In this document: positions 25,132-34,130 of the stretch, in pieces
How the letters are laid out: each line of letters opens with the position of its first letter
Position numbering within the stretch: the stretch's first letter is position 1
Position numbers and translations under genes: made by a program
DNA from: Clostridiaceae bacterium
GTDB lineage: Bacteria > Bacillota > Clostridia > Lachnospirales > Lachnospiraceae
Direction of reading: 5' to 3'
NCBI GenBank assembly: GCA_902362725.1
Contig: CABIXM010000016.1
Location: 867 to 64,866 of the forward strand
Length of the DNA stretch: 64,000 bases
The notes under the pieces: generated by a model
Databases searched by the model: none
What the model saw: the letters and a program-made list of their open reading frames with translations, nothing else
What the model was told of the DNA's origin: nothing

Positions 25132-26523
25132 ATGAAGTGCATTACTGTAAAAGAATTATATCGTAATACTGAAAGCTATCTGGATAAGGAAATCACAGTA
25201 GCGGGCTGGCTCCGCAGTAACCGTGGATCCAAGGCCTTCGGCTTCCTGGTTATGGGAGACGGAAGCTGCTTCCAGACACTACAGATCGTATACCATGATA
25301 CCATGGAGAACTTTAAAGAGGTTTCCAAGCTGAACGTGGGCGCTGCCGTGATTGTAAAGGGAACTCTGGTTGCTACACCGGAGGCAAAGCAGCCCTTCGA
25401 GATTCAGGCAGAAGAGGTTGTGGTAGAGGGCGATTCCGCGCCGGATTATCCGCTGCAGAAGAAGCGCCACTCCTTCGAGTATCTGAGAACCATTCCTCAT
25501 CTGCGTGCCAGAACCAATACCTTCCAGGCTGTATTCCGGGTTCGCTCCCTGATTGCCTATGCGATTCACCAGTTCTTCCAGGAGAGAGGCTTTGTATACG
25601 TACATACGCCGCTGATTACCGGAAGCGACTGCGAGGGCGCAGGCGAGATGTTCCAGGTAACGACATTGGATCTGAACAATGTACCGAAGACCGAAGAGGG
25701 ACAGATCGATTACAGCCAGGACTTCTTCGGAAAAGAGACGAATCTGACCGTAAGCGGACAGCTGAATGGCGAGACCTACGCTATGGCGTTCCGTGACATC
25801 TATACTTTTGGACCGACCTTCCGCGCGGAGAATTCCAATACCACCCGTCATGCGGCTGAGTTCTGGATGATCGAGCCGGAGATGGCATTCGCCGATCTGG
25901 AAGACAATATGGAAGTAGCTGAGGCTATGCTGAAATATGTTATCAGTTACGTGCTGGAGAACGCTCCGGAGGAGATGAATTTCTTCAACCAGTTTGTGGA
26001 CAAGGGACTTCTGGACAGACTGCACGGCGTACTGAACTCCGAGTTTGGCCATGTGACCTACACCGAGGCCATTGAAATTCTGGAGAAGAACAACGACAAC
26101 TTTGATTATAAGGTAAGCTGGGGCTGTGATCTGCAGACGGAGCATGAGCGTTATCTGACCGAGCAGGTCTTCAAACGCCCGATTTTCGTAACAGATTACC
26201 CGAAGGACATCAAGGCCTTCTATATGAAGCTGAATGAGGACGGCAAGACCGTAGCCGCTATGGACTGTCTGGTACCGGGTATCGGTGAGATCATCGGCGG
26301 AAGCCAGAGAGAGGATGACCTGGAGAAGCTGACCGGTCGTATGCAGGAGCTGGGTCTGAAGGAAGAGGATTACGGCTTCTACCTTGACCTGCGGAAATAC
26401 GGCTCTGTCCGTCATTCCGGTTTTGGCCTGGGCTTCGAGCGCTGCGTCATGTATCTGACCGGCATGGGCAATATCCGCGACGTGATTCCGTTCCCGAGAA
26501 CCGTAAATAACTGCGAGCTGTAA
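25132..26523 (+). CDS. asnS: Asparaginyl-tRNA synthetase
   Basis: A 463-residue class II synthetase that charges tRNA-Asn. An N-terminal OB-fold anticodon-binding domain (about 1-100, [24 protein letters not shown]) is followed by the class II core. Motif 2 is in [24 protein letters not shown] and motif 3 in [27 protein letters not shown]. The HAAEFWM and [10 protein letters not shown] strings favour Asn over Asp specificity. Length is normal. It has its own promoter and terminator. Confidence 0.97.
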   Translation: MKCITVKELYRNTESYLDKEITVAGWLRSNRGSKAFGFLVMGDGSCFQTLQIVYHDTMENFKEVSKLNVGAAVIVKGTLVATPEAKQPFEIQAEEVVVEGDSAPDYPLQKKRHSFEYLRTIPHLRARTNTFQAVFRVRSLIAYAIHQFFQERGFVYVHTPLITGSDCEGAGEMFQVTTLDLNNVPKTEEGQIDYSQDFFGKETNLTVSGQLNGETYAMAFRDIYTFGPTFRAENSNTTRHAAEFWMIEPEMAFADLEDNMEVAEAMLKYVISYVLENAPEEMNFFNQFVDKGLLDRLHGVLNSEFGHVTYTEAIEILEKNNDNFDYKVSWGCDLQTEHERYLTEQVFKRPIFVTDYPKDIKAFYMKLNEDGKTVAAMDCLVPGIGEIIGGSQREDDLEKLTGRMQELGLKEEDYGFYLDLRKYGSVRHSGFGLGFERCVMYLTGMGNIRDVIPFPRTVNNCEL

Positions 26524-26546
26524 GATTATAGTTTACAGAAAATTCC

Positions 26547-26590
26547 AAATATCTGTATCATTCCCCTGGGGCGTGATACAGATATTTTTT
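26547..26590 (+). terminator. Terminator of asnS
   Basis: A 14-bp stem (26547-26560 with 26574-26587) ends in a T6 run. Confidence 0.9.
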
Positions 26591-26645
26591 GTCATAGGAA
26601 ACTTCGTCCTATGACACAAAAACGCTCCGCGGGATTCTATTTTAT
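26591..26645. repeat. Short palindromic element after the asnS terminator
   Basis: GTCATAGGA (26591-26599) pairs with TCCTATGAC (26607-26615), followed by a CGCGGGATTCT motif. It resembles the elements at 11546 and 61471 in sequence and in lying directly behind a terminator. Confidence 0.5.
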
Positions 26646-26718
26646 GTTCTTTATAAAGCGGGGGCGGCGTGTTAAAATGATAGACAAGAAGAAAGGCGAA
26701 AGGAAGCGGAGCGGGGAT

Positions 26719-27924
26719 ATGAAAAATCAGGCCGGCCAGTACACAACCGAATACGAAATCCTTGAACTGCTGAAGCTGAAGCTCTACCAGCGGCTTCACG
26801 GCCTGGCTCCGGTGCTGGGCGCAGTGGAGTTCCGGATCGAAGAGCCGAAGCAGCCGGAACCTAATGGGGGAGTGGAACAGGAAAGCGCGGACAGGGCCTG
26901 CGCGGGCTTTCGGATCGACGGCCGCGTCTTTTATCTCTCCCCGTCCCGGATCCGGTCAGATTTCCTGAAAGACAGCGATTTCCTCTGCCGGGAGCTGCTG
27001 CACATGCTCAGCCATTGTCTCCTGGGGCATCCTTTCGAGGCCTGGCGTGTGGAACGGGAGGAGCGAAAAGTCTGGGAGTCTGACTGCGACGAAAAGGCCT
27101 GGGCGCTGACGGAAGAGCTTTGGGGAAAGTCCATCCCGGAAAAGCCCCCGGTAGACGATCACAGCTTCTGGGGACAGAAGCCTGACGAGCGGGAAAAGGC
27201 CTTCTGGCAGGGGCAGGGTGAGAAGCTGCTTCGAAGCGGCAATCCCAGAGGAAAACGGAAAGCGGGGACGGCGAAGCGGCACCGCACCCGGCAGCTGGTT
27301 CCGGCAGCCGGTCAGCGGGGCGATTATCGGAGTATTTTAAGAGGCCTGTCCTCCTACCGGGAAGACAGCCGTCTGAATCTGGACGAGTTTCAGTATTCCT
27401 GGTACACTTACGGACTGGAAATATATGGAAATATGCCGTTGATAGAACCGCTGGAATACAGCGAGGAACGGAAAATCGCCGACCTGGTCATTGTTATCGA
27501 TACCTCCGGTTCCTGTGAAAAAGAACTGGTGCGGGTATTCCTGGAGGAGACCAGGGGAATTCTGGAGCAGGATCGCCTGTTTTTCCGAAGCTTCTGCCTG
27601 CACCTGATCCAGTGCGACAATCAGATCCAGCGGGACGATTGTATTCACAGCCGGGAAGAATTCGAAAAATATCTGGAGCACCTGGAGATCCGGGGCGGGG
27701 GCGGGACAGATTTCCGCCCAGCCTTTGCGCGGATCGAGGAGCTGAGGCAGCAGGGAGAGCTGCGGGATTTACAGGGAATTCTGTATTTTACGGACGGCTG
27801 CGGCTGGTATCCGAAGAAGGAGCCGGACTATCAGGTCTGGTTCGTAATGCTGCAGGGGCATTTTGACAGTATCGATATGCCGGACTGGGTACACAGACTG
27901 GTATTGGAGGAGAAAAGGGCATGA
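26719..27924 (+). CDS. VWA-like/metallopeptidase-like DUF2201 protein
   Basis: A 401-residue protein of the DUF2201 type. The N-terminal half carries a metallopeptidase-like helix, CRELLHMLSHCLLGHPF, with closely spaced His residues. The C-terminal half is a von Willebrand A-like domain starting IADLVIVIDTSGSCEKEL, whose DTSGS is a MIDAS metal site, and includes GGGGTDFRPAF. It overlaps by four bases with a MoxR-type AAA ATPase. Such pairs act as chaperone-like machines that insert metals or remodel protein complexes; the client here is unknown. ATG 26719 follows a GGAGCGGGG tract and gives a normal N-terminus; longer in-frame starts exist. Confidence 0.85.
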   Translation: MKNQAGQYTTEYEILELLKLKLYQRLHGLAPVLGAVEFRIEEPKQPEPNGGVEQESADRACAGFRIDGRVFYLSPSRIRSDFLKDSDFLCRELLHMLSHCLLGHPFEAWRVEREERKVWESDCDEKAWALTEELWGKSIPEKPPVDDHSFWGQKPDEREKAFWQGQGEKLLRSGNPRGKRKAGTAKRHRTRQLVPAAGQRGDYRSILRGLSSYREDSRLNLDEFQYSWYTYGLEIYGNMPLIEPLEYSEERKIADLVIVIDTSGSCEKELVRVFLEETRGILEQDRLFFRSFCLHLIQCDNQIQRDDCIHSREEFEKYLEHLEIRGGGGTDFRPAFARIEELRQQGELRDLQGILYFTDGCGWYPKKEPDYQVWFVMLQGHFDSIDMPDWVHRLVLEEKRA

Positions 27925-29393
27925 ATATACAGGAAGCAAAAGAAGAAATCAAAAAGACAGTCCGGGCTTACACAGCCAGAACGGCGGCGGGAACCTTCCG
28001 GATTCCGGTGCCAAGACAGCGGCCGGTGCTGCTGATTGGCCCGCCGGGTATCGGCAAGACCGCCATCATGGAGCAGATTGCCGGGGAATGCGGCGTCGGC
28101 CTGGTGTCTTACACCATGACCCACCATACCCGTCAGAGCGCCATCGGCCTGCCGGTATTGACAGAAAAGCAGTTTGCGGGAAAAGCGTATACCGTGACTT
28201 CTTATACCATGAGTGAAATCATTGCGTCGGTCTATGAGCAGATAGAAAAAACCGGCTGCAGGGACGGCATTTTATTCCTGGACGAGATCAACTGTGTGTC
28301 AGAGACGTTGATGCCGGCCATGCTGCAGTTCCTCCAGTATAAGACCTTCGGAAGCCATGCGCTACCCGAGGGCTGGGTCATCGTGGCGGCCGGTAATCCG
28401 CCTGCCTACAACCGTTCGGCGCGGGAATTCGATACGGTTACCCTGGATCGGGTACGCTATATGAAGGTGGAACCGGATTTCCCCATCTGGAAGCATTATG
28501 CGGTGGAGAGCGGCCTGCACCCGGCGGTATTGTCCTTCCTGGAGCTGCGCCCGGAACGCTTTTACGTGATGGAGCCTGGCGAGAAGGGCTTTGTGACCGG
28601 ACGGGCCTGGGAAGATTTGTCAGAGATACTACTGACCATGGAGGAACTGGAGCTTGGCGTGGAGGAGGCGCTGTTCGGTCAGTATCTTCAGGACGAGGAT
28701 ACGGCGACGGAATTTACCTTTTATTACCGTCTTTATGAAAAATGGAAGAAGGAGCTGAAGCCCGAGCAGATTCTGACCGGAGCAGCGGACGTGCCGACGA
28801 ACCTGCCGTCCCTGCCCTTTGACGAGCGCCTCTGCATCGTCTGGCTTTTGTTACAGCGTATTTACACCCTGGGCAGGGCGTACGAGGAGCAGCAGAAGCT
28901 GTCCGACAGTTTGCGCTTCTTTGCGGACGGACTGGGACAGGGAACCGCAGAGCAGCTGACAGCGCTTGTGGACGAGCGCCTGGACCGTCGGAGAAAGAGT
29001 CTGGCGGTCCGCAAAGAAAACGGTCTGTTGGCTGCAGGGGAAGAAGAACGGGAACAGCGGCTTTTCAACGTGATCCGGGACTGCAGGGAGGCAGTCAGGA
29101 CAGGCGGAGCTACGGACGCATTTTCGGAGAGAAGCGCACAGGAACAAAACCGGGCAGAGCGGCAGCGGAAAGAGCTGACCGCAGCCATGCAAAACGGCGC
29201 GGCCTTCGTCCGTGAAGCCTTCGGGAAAAAGCAGGAGCTGGTGATCTTTCTGACCGGCCTTCGGGAGCAGCCGGTCTGCAGCAGGGTATTGCAGGAGGAG
29301 CTGGGGGAGCTTTCCGGGGAGGCGGAAGACTTTCTGAATGCCGGAGGAAAAGAGGAGGAGCTTCGCCGGAAATTGACGGAGCAGCAGGCGTAA
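27921..29393 (+). CDS. MoxR-type AAA+ ATPase
   Basis: A 490-residue AAA+ ATPase. Walker A is GPPGIGKTA (about 36-44), Walker B is GILFLDEINC, and sensor 1 lies in VIVAAGNPPAYNRSAREFD. The C-terminal half is helical and charged with runs of Glu/Arg, suggesting a coiled coil. The family pairs with VWA-domain partners, and the gene overlaps the VWA gene upstream by four bases (ATGA). The protein is longer than minimal MoxR (about 320 residues) because of the extra C-terminal region. Confidence 0.9.
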   Translation: MNIQEAKEEIKKTVRAYTARTAAGTFRIPVPRQRPVLLIGPPGIGKTAIMEQIAGECGVGLVSYTMTHHTRQSAIGLPVLTEKQFAGKAYTVTSYTMSEIIASVYEQIEKTGCRDGILFLDEINCVSETLMPAMLQFLQYKTFGSHALPEGWVIVAAGNPPAYNRSAREFDTVTLDRVRYMKVEPDFPIWKHYAVESGLHPAVLSFLELRPERFYVMEPGEKGFVTGRAWEDLSEILLTMEELELGVEEALFGQYLQDEDTATEFTFYYRLYEKWKKELKPEQILTGAADVPTNLPSLPFDERLCIVWLLLQRIYTLGRAYEEQQKLSDSLRFFADGLGQGTAEQLTALVDERLDRRRKSLAVRKENGLLAAGEEEREQRLFNVIRDCREAVRTGGATDAFSERSAQEQNRAERQRKELTAAMQNGAAFVREAFGKKQELVIFLTGLREQPVCSRVLQEELGELSGEAEDFLNAGGKEEELRRKLTEQQA

Positions 29394-29432
29394 AAGCCCA
29401 AAAAAGTGGGAAAAACATCCCCTCACCCAGGA

Positions 29433-29461
29433 TTGTATTTTGAATATGCGTGTGCTATACT
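29433..29461 (+). promoter_or_regulatory. Promoter of the CsoR-type sensor gene
   Basis: TTGTAT (29433-29438), 17 bases, TATACT (29456-29461), about 25 bases before the start codon. Confidence 0.7.
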
Positions 29462-29485
29462 GAACAAAACCCAAGAAAGAGAACG

Positions 29486-29917
29486 ATGATCATGAAGGAA
29501 CAGATACATACCCATACACATATAGCGCCGGACGGCACCGTCTATGAGCATACGCACACAGATGGGGAACACAGTCATTTGGAACCGCACACACATGAGC
29601 ACAGCCATGAGCATAGTCATGAGGACGGTCACGCCCATGGTCACGGGCATACCCATACCCATCAGAACACCAAGGCCGTTCTGAACCGCCTGTCCAGGGC
29701 CATCGGCCACATGGAGTCCATCAAACGCATGGTGGAAGATGGCCGCGACTGCAGCGAAGTACTGGTTCAGCTTTCCGCCGTCAAAGCCGCCATCAACAAC
29801 ACGGCCAAAGTGATCCTGAAAGACCACATCGAGCACTGTATGGTAGACGCGGTGGAGAGCGGCGACCATGAAGCTATCGAAGAGCTGACGGCGGCCATTG
29901 ACCGGTTTATCAAATAA
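29486..29917 (+). CDS. CsoR/FrmR-family metal-sensing repressor with His-rich N-terminus
   Basis: A 143-residue protein. Residues about 62-143 form the helical CsoR/FrmR (DUF156) domain (AVLNRLSRAIGHMESIKRMVEDGRDC...). The copper-type ligand set C89, H114, C118 has the same 25- and 4-residue spacing as in CsoR. The first 60 residues are a histidine-rich tail with 19 His, mostly in HTH or HSH steps, which would bind several Ni, Co, Zn or Cu ions. The family represses metal-efflux genes, but no transporter is adjacent, so its targets must be elsewhere. ATG 29492 is an alternative start two codons later. Confidence 0.88.
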   Translation: MIMKEQIHTHTHIAPDGTVYEHTHTDGEHSHLEPHTHEHSHEHSHEDGHAHGHGHTHTHQNTKAVLNRLSRAIGHMESIKRMVEDGRDCSEVLVQLSAVKAAINNTAKVILKDHIEHCMVDAVESGDHEAIEELTAAIDRFIK

Positions 29918-29995
29918 ATAAAAAAATCTTCATAAAAATTTAAACGAAGCTACGGAAAAATGCGCTAAGATAACAGAAACAGGAGGCGCAAGAAT

Positions 29996-30853
29996 ATGAA
30001 GAGAAAAAAGATATTGCTATGCATATTGCTGACCGCAGCCCTGCTGGCCGGCTGCAATGCCAGAAACACAAATACGGATACAACAACACCTTCCCAGGGT
30101 ACCGAAGACACCGCAGATTCCGATACCCCGCTGATATCCGAGAACGAAAAATCCGGAAGCGTCACCTCGCTGGCCGTCAATATCCCGACCGAGATAAACG
30201 GAACAGAATTTACCATTACCACAGAGCAGGCCTACCCGGACGACGATGAGATTCTTGCAGTCAACGCTATATACGGGGATCAGACCCTGAAGCTGGATGA
30301 AAGTCTGGGGGTAAAGGGTATCTACGAGGTAGTTCAGAAGGACGGTATCTATATGCTGACAGAAACCGGCACCTTCAATGACTGGCGAGTGGTCTATCTG
30401 CTTCGGGCGGACGAGAAGGGAATCACTGAGACAGATGTGATAGATGGTTCCCTGGGTGATATGCCAAAGAATCCCGAGGACGGATTTTCTATTACCTCCA
30501 AGATAGACGTGCTGGGCAGCTATGGCGGTACCCGGACTTACACCATTGAAAATGGCCGCTTCACCACAGACAGCACGCTGTATGAATTCCGGGGCACTCC
30601 GGACGGATACAGGCCTGTGCTAACCGTAACAGGCGAGATCAGCTGCCGGATCGAAGGCGGCAGTACGGAGCTGAAGCCTGGCGATATCATCACCCCAACG
30701 GCATATTCGGAGGACGGAGTATTCTATTTTGAAAGGGAGGACGGCACTCCGGGCAGCTTCCAGGTGGATCTGGACGAAGAAGGAAATTACGCATATACAA
30801 TTGGCGGTGTAGATGAGAATGAGCTGTTTGAATCACTGCCCTATGCAGGTTAA
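29996..30853 (+). CDS. Lipoprotein of unknown function
   Basis: A 285-residue secreted lipoprotein: signal peptide with lipobox LLAGC (Cys about 20), a Thr/Ser/Asp-rich linker to about 55, and a beta-rich domain to the end. I do not recognise the family. Visible features are an acidic composition and a C-terminal half with alternating hydrophobic strands (GYRPVLTVTGEISCRIEGG, VFYFEREDGTPGSFQVDL). AGGAGG precedes the start. It sits between the metal sensor and the CRISPR locus and has its own terminator. Confidence 0.78.
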   Translation: MKRKKILLCILLTAALLAGCNARNTNTDTTTPSQGTEDTADSDTPLISENEKSGSVTSLAVNIPTEINGTEFTITTEQAYPDDDEILAVNAIYGDQTLKLDESLGVKGIYEVVQKDGIYMLTETGTFNDWRVVYLLRADEKGITETDVIDGSLGDMPKNPEDGFSITSKIDVLGSYGGTRTYTIENGRFTTDSTLYEFRGTPDGYRPVLTVTGEISCRIEGGSTELKPGDIITPTAYSEDGVFYFEREDGTPGSFQVDLDEEGNYAYTIGGVDENELFESLPYAG

Positions 30854-30864
30854 AGACAGGTGTG

Positions 30865-30903
30865 ACACCCGGTCGGAAGGAATCCTTCCGCCGGGTGTTT
30901 TTG
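30865..30903 (+). terminator. Strong terminator before the CRISPR-Cas locus
   Basis: ACACCCGG plus CGGAAGG (30865-30880) pairs with CCTTCCG plus CCGGGTGT (30884-30898), followed by a T-run. Confidence 0.9.
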
Positions 30904-31002
30904 CACGAATTTGAAAGGATTATTTTAGAAACTTAGATCTAGATGTCGGAGCGTTGGCTTGGTACAATATAAAAAATGACGATTCATATATGGGGAAATT
31001 CA

Positions 31003-33153
31003 ATGGATTATTATGCACATCTGACGGAGAGCAGGAAACAATCGGTAAAAGAACATTTACAGGGAACAGCAAAGCTTGCTGAAAAGTTTGCCGCAAAATT
31101 CGGCTCAGCAGACTGGGGATATTACTGCGGATTACTTCACGATATAGGAAAGTATTCATCAGAATTTCAGCGTAAAATTCAGGAGAATCCGGATCTGCGC
31201 GTGGATCACTCTACGGCAGGGGCGCAGGTAAGCAATGAATTGGGAGCATATTATAGCCTGATGAGCTATTGTATCGCCGGACACCATGCCGGACTTCCGG
31301 ATTGCGGGAGAAAAGGAGTATCCGCCAGCCTGTTGGGCAGACTTGAAAAAAAGGTTTGTGATTACAGCGAATATAAAAAAGAAATAGAGATACCGAAAAT
31401 CACTACGGAGCCATTTGCGCCGGAACAGGTGGCGGATTTTGATTTCTCATTGAGTACCTTTATCCGTATGCTATACTCCTGTCTGGTAGATGCAGATTTC
31501 CTTGATACGGAACAATTCATGAGCGGCGGGGTAGCTCAAAGAGATTCCGGGGAGAATATGGAAAATCTTTTACTCAGATTCAAAGAGCATATAGCTACAT
31601 GGCTTGAAGATTGGGACGATAGAACCATCAACGGCAGACGAAGTGAGATCCTTAGAAATTGTCTGGAGCAGGGTAAATCATGTAAGGGGTTATTTCAACT
31701 TACGGTGCCTACCGGTGGAGGAAAAACGATTTCTTCGATGGCATTTGCATTGCAGCATGCCGTGAAAAATCAGATGGATCGGATCATCTATGTCATTCCC
31801 TATACAAGTATTATTGAACAGAATGCACAGGTATTTCGTGAAATACTGGGGAATGAAAATGTATTGGAAAATCACAGCAATGTGGATTATGAAAGCTCAG
31901 AGGAATTTAAACCGATGCAGCTGGCGGCGGAAAACTGGGATAAACCGATAGTGGTGACTACAAATGTCCAGTTTTTTGAATCTCTGTATGCCAATAAATC
32001 ATCGAAATGCCGGAAGCTGCATAATATTGCAAACAGTGTGATTATATTTGATGAGGCACAGATGCTTCCGACAAATTATTTAAAGCCGTGTATTGCAATC
32101 ATGGAGGAATTGCTGCAGCGATATGGAGCCAGCATCGTATTGTGTACGGCGACACAGCCGGCGTTGCTTCCGTTTTTTCATGGAAAACAGACGGTCAGAG
32201 AATTATGTCCAAGAAGAGAGGAACAGTTTCAATTTTTTGAAAGAGTTACTTATCAGAATATGGGAACGGTAACGGAAGAGAATATGATAGAAAATCTGTG
32301 TCAGGAGGGACAGGCACTGTGTATTGTTAATACACGGAAAAGAGCGCAGAGACTTTATGAACAGCTGCGGGGCGAGGGGATCTATCATTTATCGACCAGC
32401 ATGTATCCGTTACACAGAAGGAGAGTCCTGAATGAAATCCGCAGCAGGATAAAGGAGAAGGATAAAAAATGTATTGTTATTTCTACAAGTCTGGTAGAGG
32501 CGGGAGTAGATTTGGATTTTAAGTCTGTATATCGGGAACTTGCCGGTGTGGATTCCATGATTCAGGCAGCAGGACGCTGTAATCGAAATGGGAACAGAGA
32601 TAAAAAAGAGAGTGTGGTCCATATATTTCAATGGGAGGACAAAGAACACATACCGGGACAACAGCAGCAGATCGATACGACAAAAAGTCTGTTGGCAGAG
32701 GGAAAAGATATTACAACCCTGGAGCATATTACGGAATATTTCCGCAGACTTTATCACATCAGGGGCGGGAGCCTGGATAAAAAAGATATTTTAGATAAAT
32801 TCAAAGACAGAGATTACCATTTTGCAACAGTCGCCAGGGAATTTAATCTGATTGAAGAAAATTCAGTTACCGTATATGTAAACAGAGAACCGGAGGCAGA
32901 GGAGCTTTTGCAGGAAATTCGGCAAAAGGGACTGACAAAGGGATTGATGAGAAAAGCCGGAAAATATTGCGTAAATGTCTATCGGGGAGACGGTCGGAAA
33001 GAAATGCTGTTTGAGAAGATGTACAGAGCGGGAATGCTGCGTCTGGTGGTGGACGGAGCACAGGATTTTTACGAGCTTACGGATAAAGAGCAGTATCTGG
33101 AAAATACAGGAATGAAACTGGACGTGGAACTGGGCGGAATGATACTGATCTGA
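31003..33153 (+). CDS. cas3: CRISPR-associated helicase-nuclease Cas3 (type I-C)
   Basis: A 716-residue effector that is recruited by target-bound Cascade and degrades DNA. The N-terminal HD nuclease domain has LLHDIGK (H46-D47), a DHSTAG segment and GHHAGLPD. The SF2 helicase follows: TGGGKT (237-242), DEAQ (350-353), CTATQPAL, and motif VI AAGRCNRNG. All catalytic motifs are intact, so interference should be possible. ATG 31003 follows GGGGAAA; ATG 30976 is an alternative without a clear site. It precedes the other cas genes, separated from cas5 by a 314-base gap that carries the crRNA-like element described below. Confidence 0.96.
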   Translation: MDYYAHLTESRKQSVKEHLQGTAKLAEKFAAKFGSADWGYYCGLLHDIGKYSSEFQRKIQENPDLRVDHSTAGAQVSNELGAYYSLMSYCIAGHHAGLPDCGRKGVSASLLGRLEKKVCDYSEYKKEIEIPKITTEPFAPEQVADFDFSLSTFIRMLYSCLVDADFLDTEQFMSGGVAQRDSGENMENLLLRFKEHIATWLEDWDDRTINGRRSEILRNCLEQGKSCKGLFQLTVPTGGGKTISSMAFALQHAVKNQMDRIIYVIPYTSIIEQNAQVFREILGNENVLENHSNVDYESSEEFKPMQLAAENWDKPIVVTTNVQFFESLYANKSSKCRKLHNIANSVIIFDEAQMLPTNYLKPCIAIMEELLQRYGASIVLCTATQPALLPFFHGKQTVRELCPRREEQFQFFERVTYQNMGTVTEENMIENLCQEGQALCIVNTRKRAQRLYEQLRGEGIYHLSTSMYPLHRRRVLNEIRSRIKEKDKKCIVISTSLVEAGVDLDFKSVYRELAGVDSMIQAAGRCNRNGNRDKKESVVHIFQWEDKEHIPGQQQQIDTTKSLLAEGKDITTLEHITEYFRRLYHIRGGSLDKKDILDKFKDRDYHFATVAREFNLIEENSVTVYVNREPEAEELLQEIRQKGLTKGLMRKAGKYCVNVYRGDGRKEMLFEKMYRAGMLRLVVDGAQDFYELTDKEQYLENTGMKLDVELGGMILI

Positions 33154-33171
33154 ATAAAGGAAGAATGGAAA

Positions 33172-33256
33172 CGGCGGTACACCATAAAAAAGTGTACCGC
33201 CGCTCTTTGAACATAACAAAAATTATAATTATTTCAATCCACAGGGATTCCCTGAC
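33172..33256 (-). ncRNA. Putative crRNA-like cas-regulating RNA (solitary degenerate repeat plus pseudo-spacer)
   Basis: On the minus strand, 33256-33231 reads as a shortened CRISPR repeat. It opens with GTC, has its own small hairpin CAGGG-AAT-CCCTG and ends with GTGGATTGAAAT, exactly the last 12 bases (including the 11-base crRNA handle) of the array repeat. The next bases (33230 downwards) would be the guide: AATTATAATTTTTGTTATGT. A strong hairpin (33172-33182 with 33192-33202) could form the 3' end. The guide matches 33309-33325 on the plus strand at 16 of 17 positions, next to TTC, upstream of the putative cas5 promoter. Layout and match suggest a guide that makes Cascade repress its own operon; transcription is inferred, not shown. 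Confidence 0.72.
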
Positions 33257-33262
33257 GTGTAT

Positions 33263-33292
33263 AGTGTACCACAGGTTTGGTAGTTTATTCAA
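33263..33292 (-). promoter_or_regulatory. Putative promoter of the crRNA-like RNA
   Basis: On the minus strand, TTGAAT (33292-33287), 18 bases, TACACT (33268-33263). The predicted transcription start, six or seven bases further on, falls at 33256-33257, the first base of the degenerate repeat. Confidence 0.55.
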
Positions 33293-33305
33293 GGCGATGT
33301 ATAAT

Positions 33306-33371
33306 TTCAATTATAATTTATGTTACAAAAAATAATTTACTATTGCAATTCTAAAATAAATGTGATACAGT
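33306..33371 (+). promoter_or_regulatory. Putative cas5-cas2 operon promoter and self-target site
   Basis: TTC at 33306-33308 is the expected type I-C PAM, followed at 33309 by the pseudo-protospacer matching the crRNA-like RNA. Directly after the 34-base footprint comes TTGCAA (33343-33348), 17 bases and TACAGT (33366-33371) with an extended TG, a plausible promoter whose start would be near 33378. Cascade bound at the site would cover the DNA up to the -35 box. An alternative -10 (TATAAT, 33312-33317) lies inside the target itself, but I see no good -35 for it. Confidence 0.6.
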
Positions 33372-33467
33372 CTAATTATCAGATAAATGCAGGACGAAAT
33401 ATAACGTTATCTCGCAGATACTGTAGATGAGAGTAATAGTTTAACGATGAAAGAAGGTGAAAATAAA

Positions 33468-34130
33468 ATGGGAATTGGAGTAAAGGTGCATGTATGGGGT
33501 GATTACGCATTGTTTTCAAGACCGGAGCTTAAGACAGAACGCTACAGCTATGACGTCATTACCCCCTCGGCGGCCCGTGGCATCCTGGACGCCGTATACT
33601 GGCATCCAGGTATGAGGTGGGTCATCGATAAAATCTATGTGAAAAATCCTGTTTGTTTTACAAGTGTACGGCGGAACGAAGTAAAAAGCAAAATTCTGGC
33701 AAGCAATGTGCTGCAGGCGTACAATGGCGCAGACAAGCCGTTGTATATCAGCGCCAGGGAGGACATTGTCCAGAGAGCAGCGCTGATGTTGTGTAATGTT
33801 TCCTATGTGATAGAGGCGCATTTTGAAATGACAGACAAGGCAAACGCGTCGGATAATCCGGGTAAATTTAAGGATATCATTATGCGGCGATTGCGAAGGG
33901 GAGAGTGCTTCCAGATGCCTTGTCTCGGATGCAGAGAATTTCCGGCGAATTTCGCTCTCTGCGAGGAAGAAGAGATCCATACCGCTTATGATGAAGTGCC
34001 GGAAAAAGATTTGGGACTTATGTTATACGATATGGATTACAGCGAACCGGAAAATATTCAGCCCATGTTTTTCCATGCGGTTATGCGTCATGGTGTGATA
34101 GATTTAAGAGAATGCGAGGTGTTACGATGA
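33468..34130 (+). CDS. cas5: CRISPR-associated protein Cas5c (type I-C)
   Basis: A 220-residue RAMP protein. In type I-C, Cas5 replaces Cas6: it cuts the pre-crRNA at the repeat hairpin and stays bound to the handle in Cascade. The family features are visible: an N-terminal ferredoxin-like strand (VKVHVWGDYALFSRPELK), YDVITPSAARGILDAVYW, and the glycine/Phe-rich CLGCREFPANF late in the chain. ATG 33468 follows AAGGTGA. It is the first gene of the downstream cas operon and overlaps cas8c by four bases. Confidence 0.95.
   Translation: MGIGVKVHVWGDYALFSRPELKTERYSYDVITPSAARGILDAVYWHPGMRWVIDKIYVKNPVCFTSVRRNEVKSKILASNVLQAYNGADKPLYISAREDIVQRAALMLCNVSYVIEAHFEMTDKANASDNPGKFKDIIMRRLRRGECFQMPCLGCREFPANFALCEEEEIHTAYDEVPEKDLGLMLYDMDYSEPENIQPMFFHAVMRHGVIDLRECEVLR

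Noticed and set aside
25279..26415. Long minus-strand frame opposite asnS
   Set aside because: Antisense shadow of a well-supported synthetase gene.
33214..33325. A plain 17-base inverted repeat as explanation of the guide/target match upstream of cas5
   Set aside because: The two arms do form an inverted repeat, 78 bases apart. But one arm begins exactly at the end of a CRISPR handle and the other directly after TTC, which a chance or structural repeat would not explain. The plain-repeat view is kept only as the null hypothesis.
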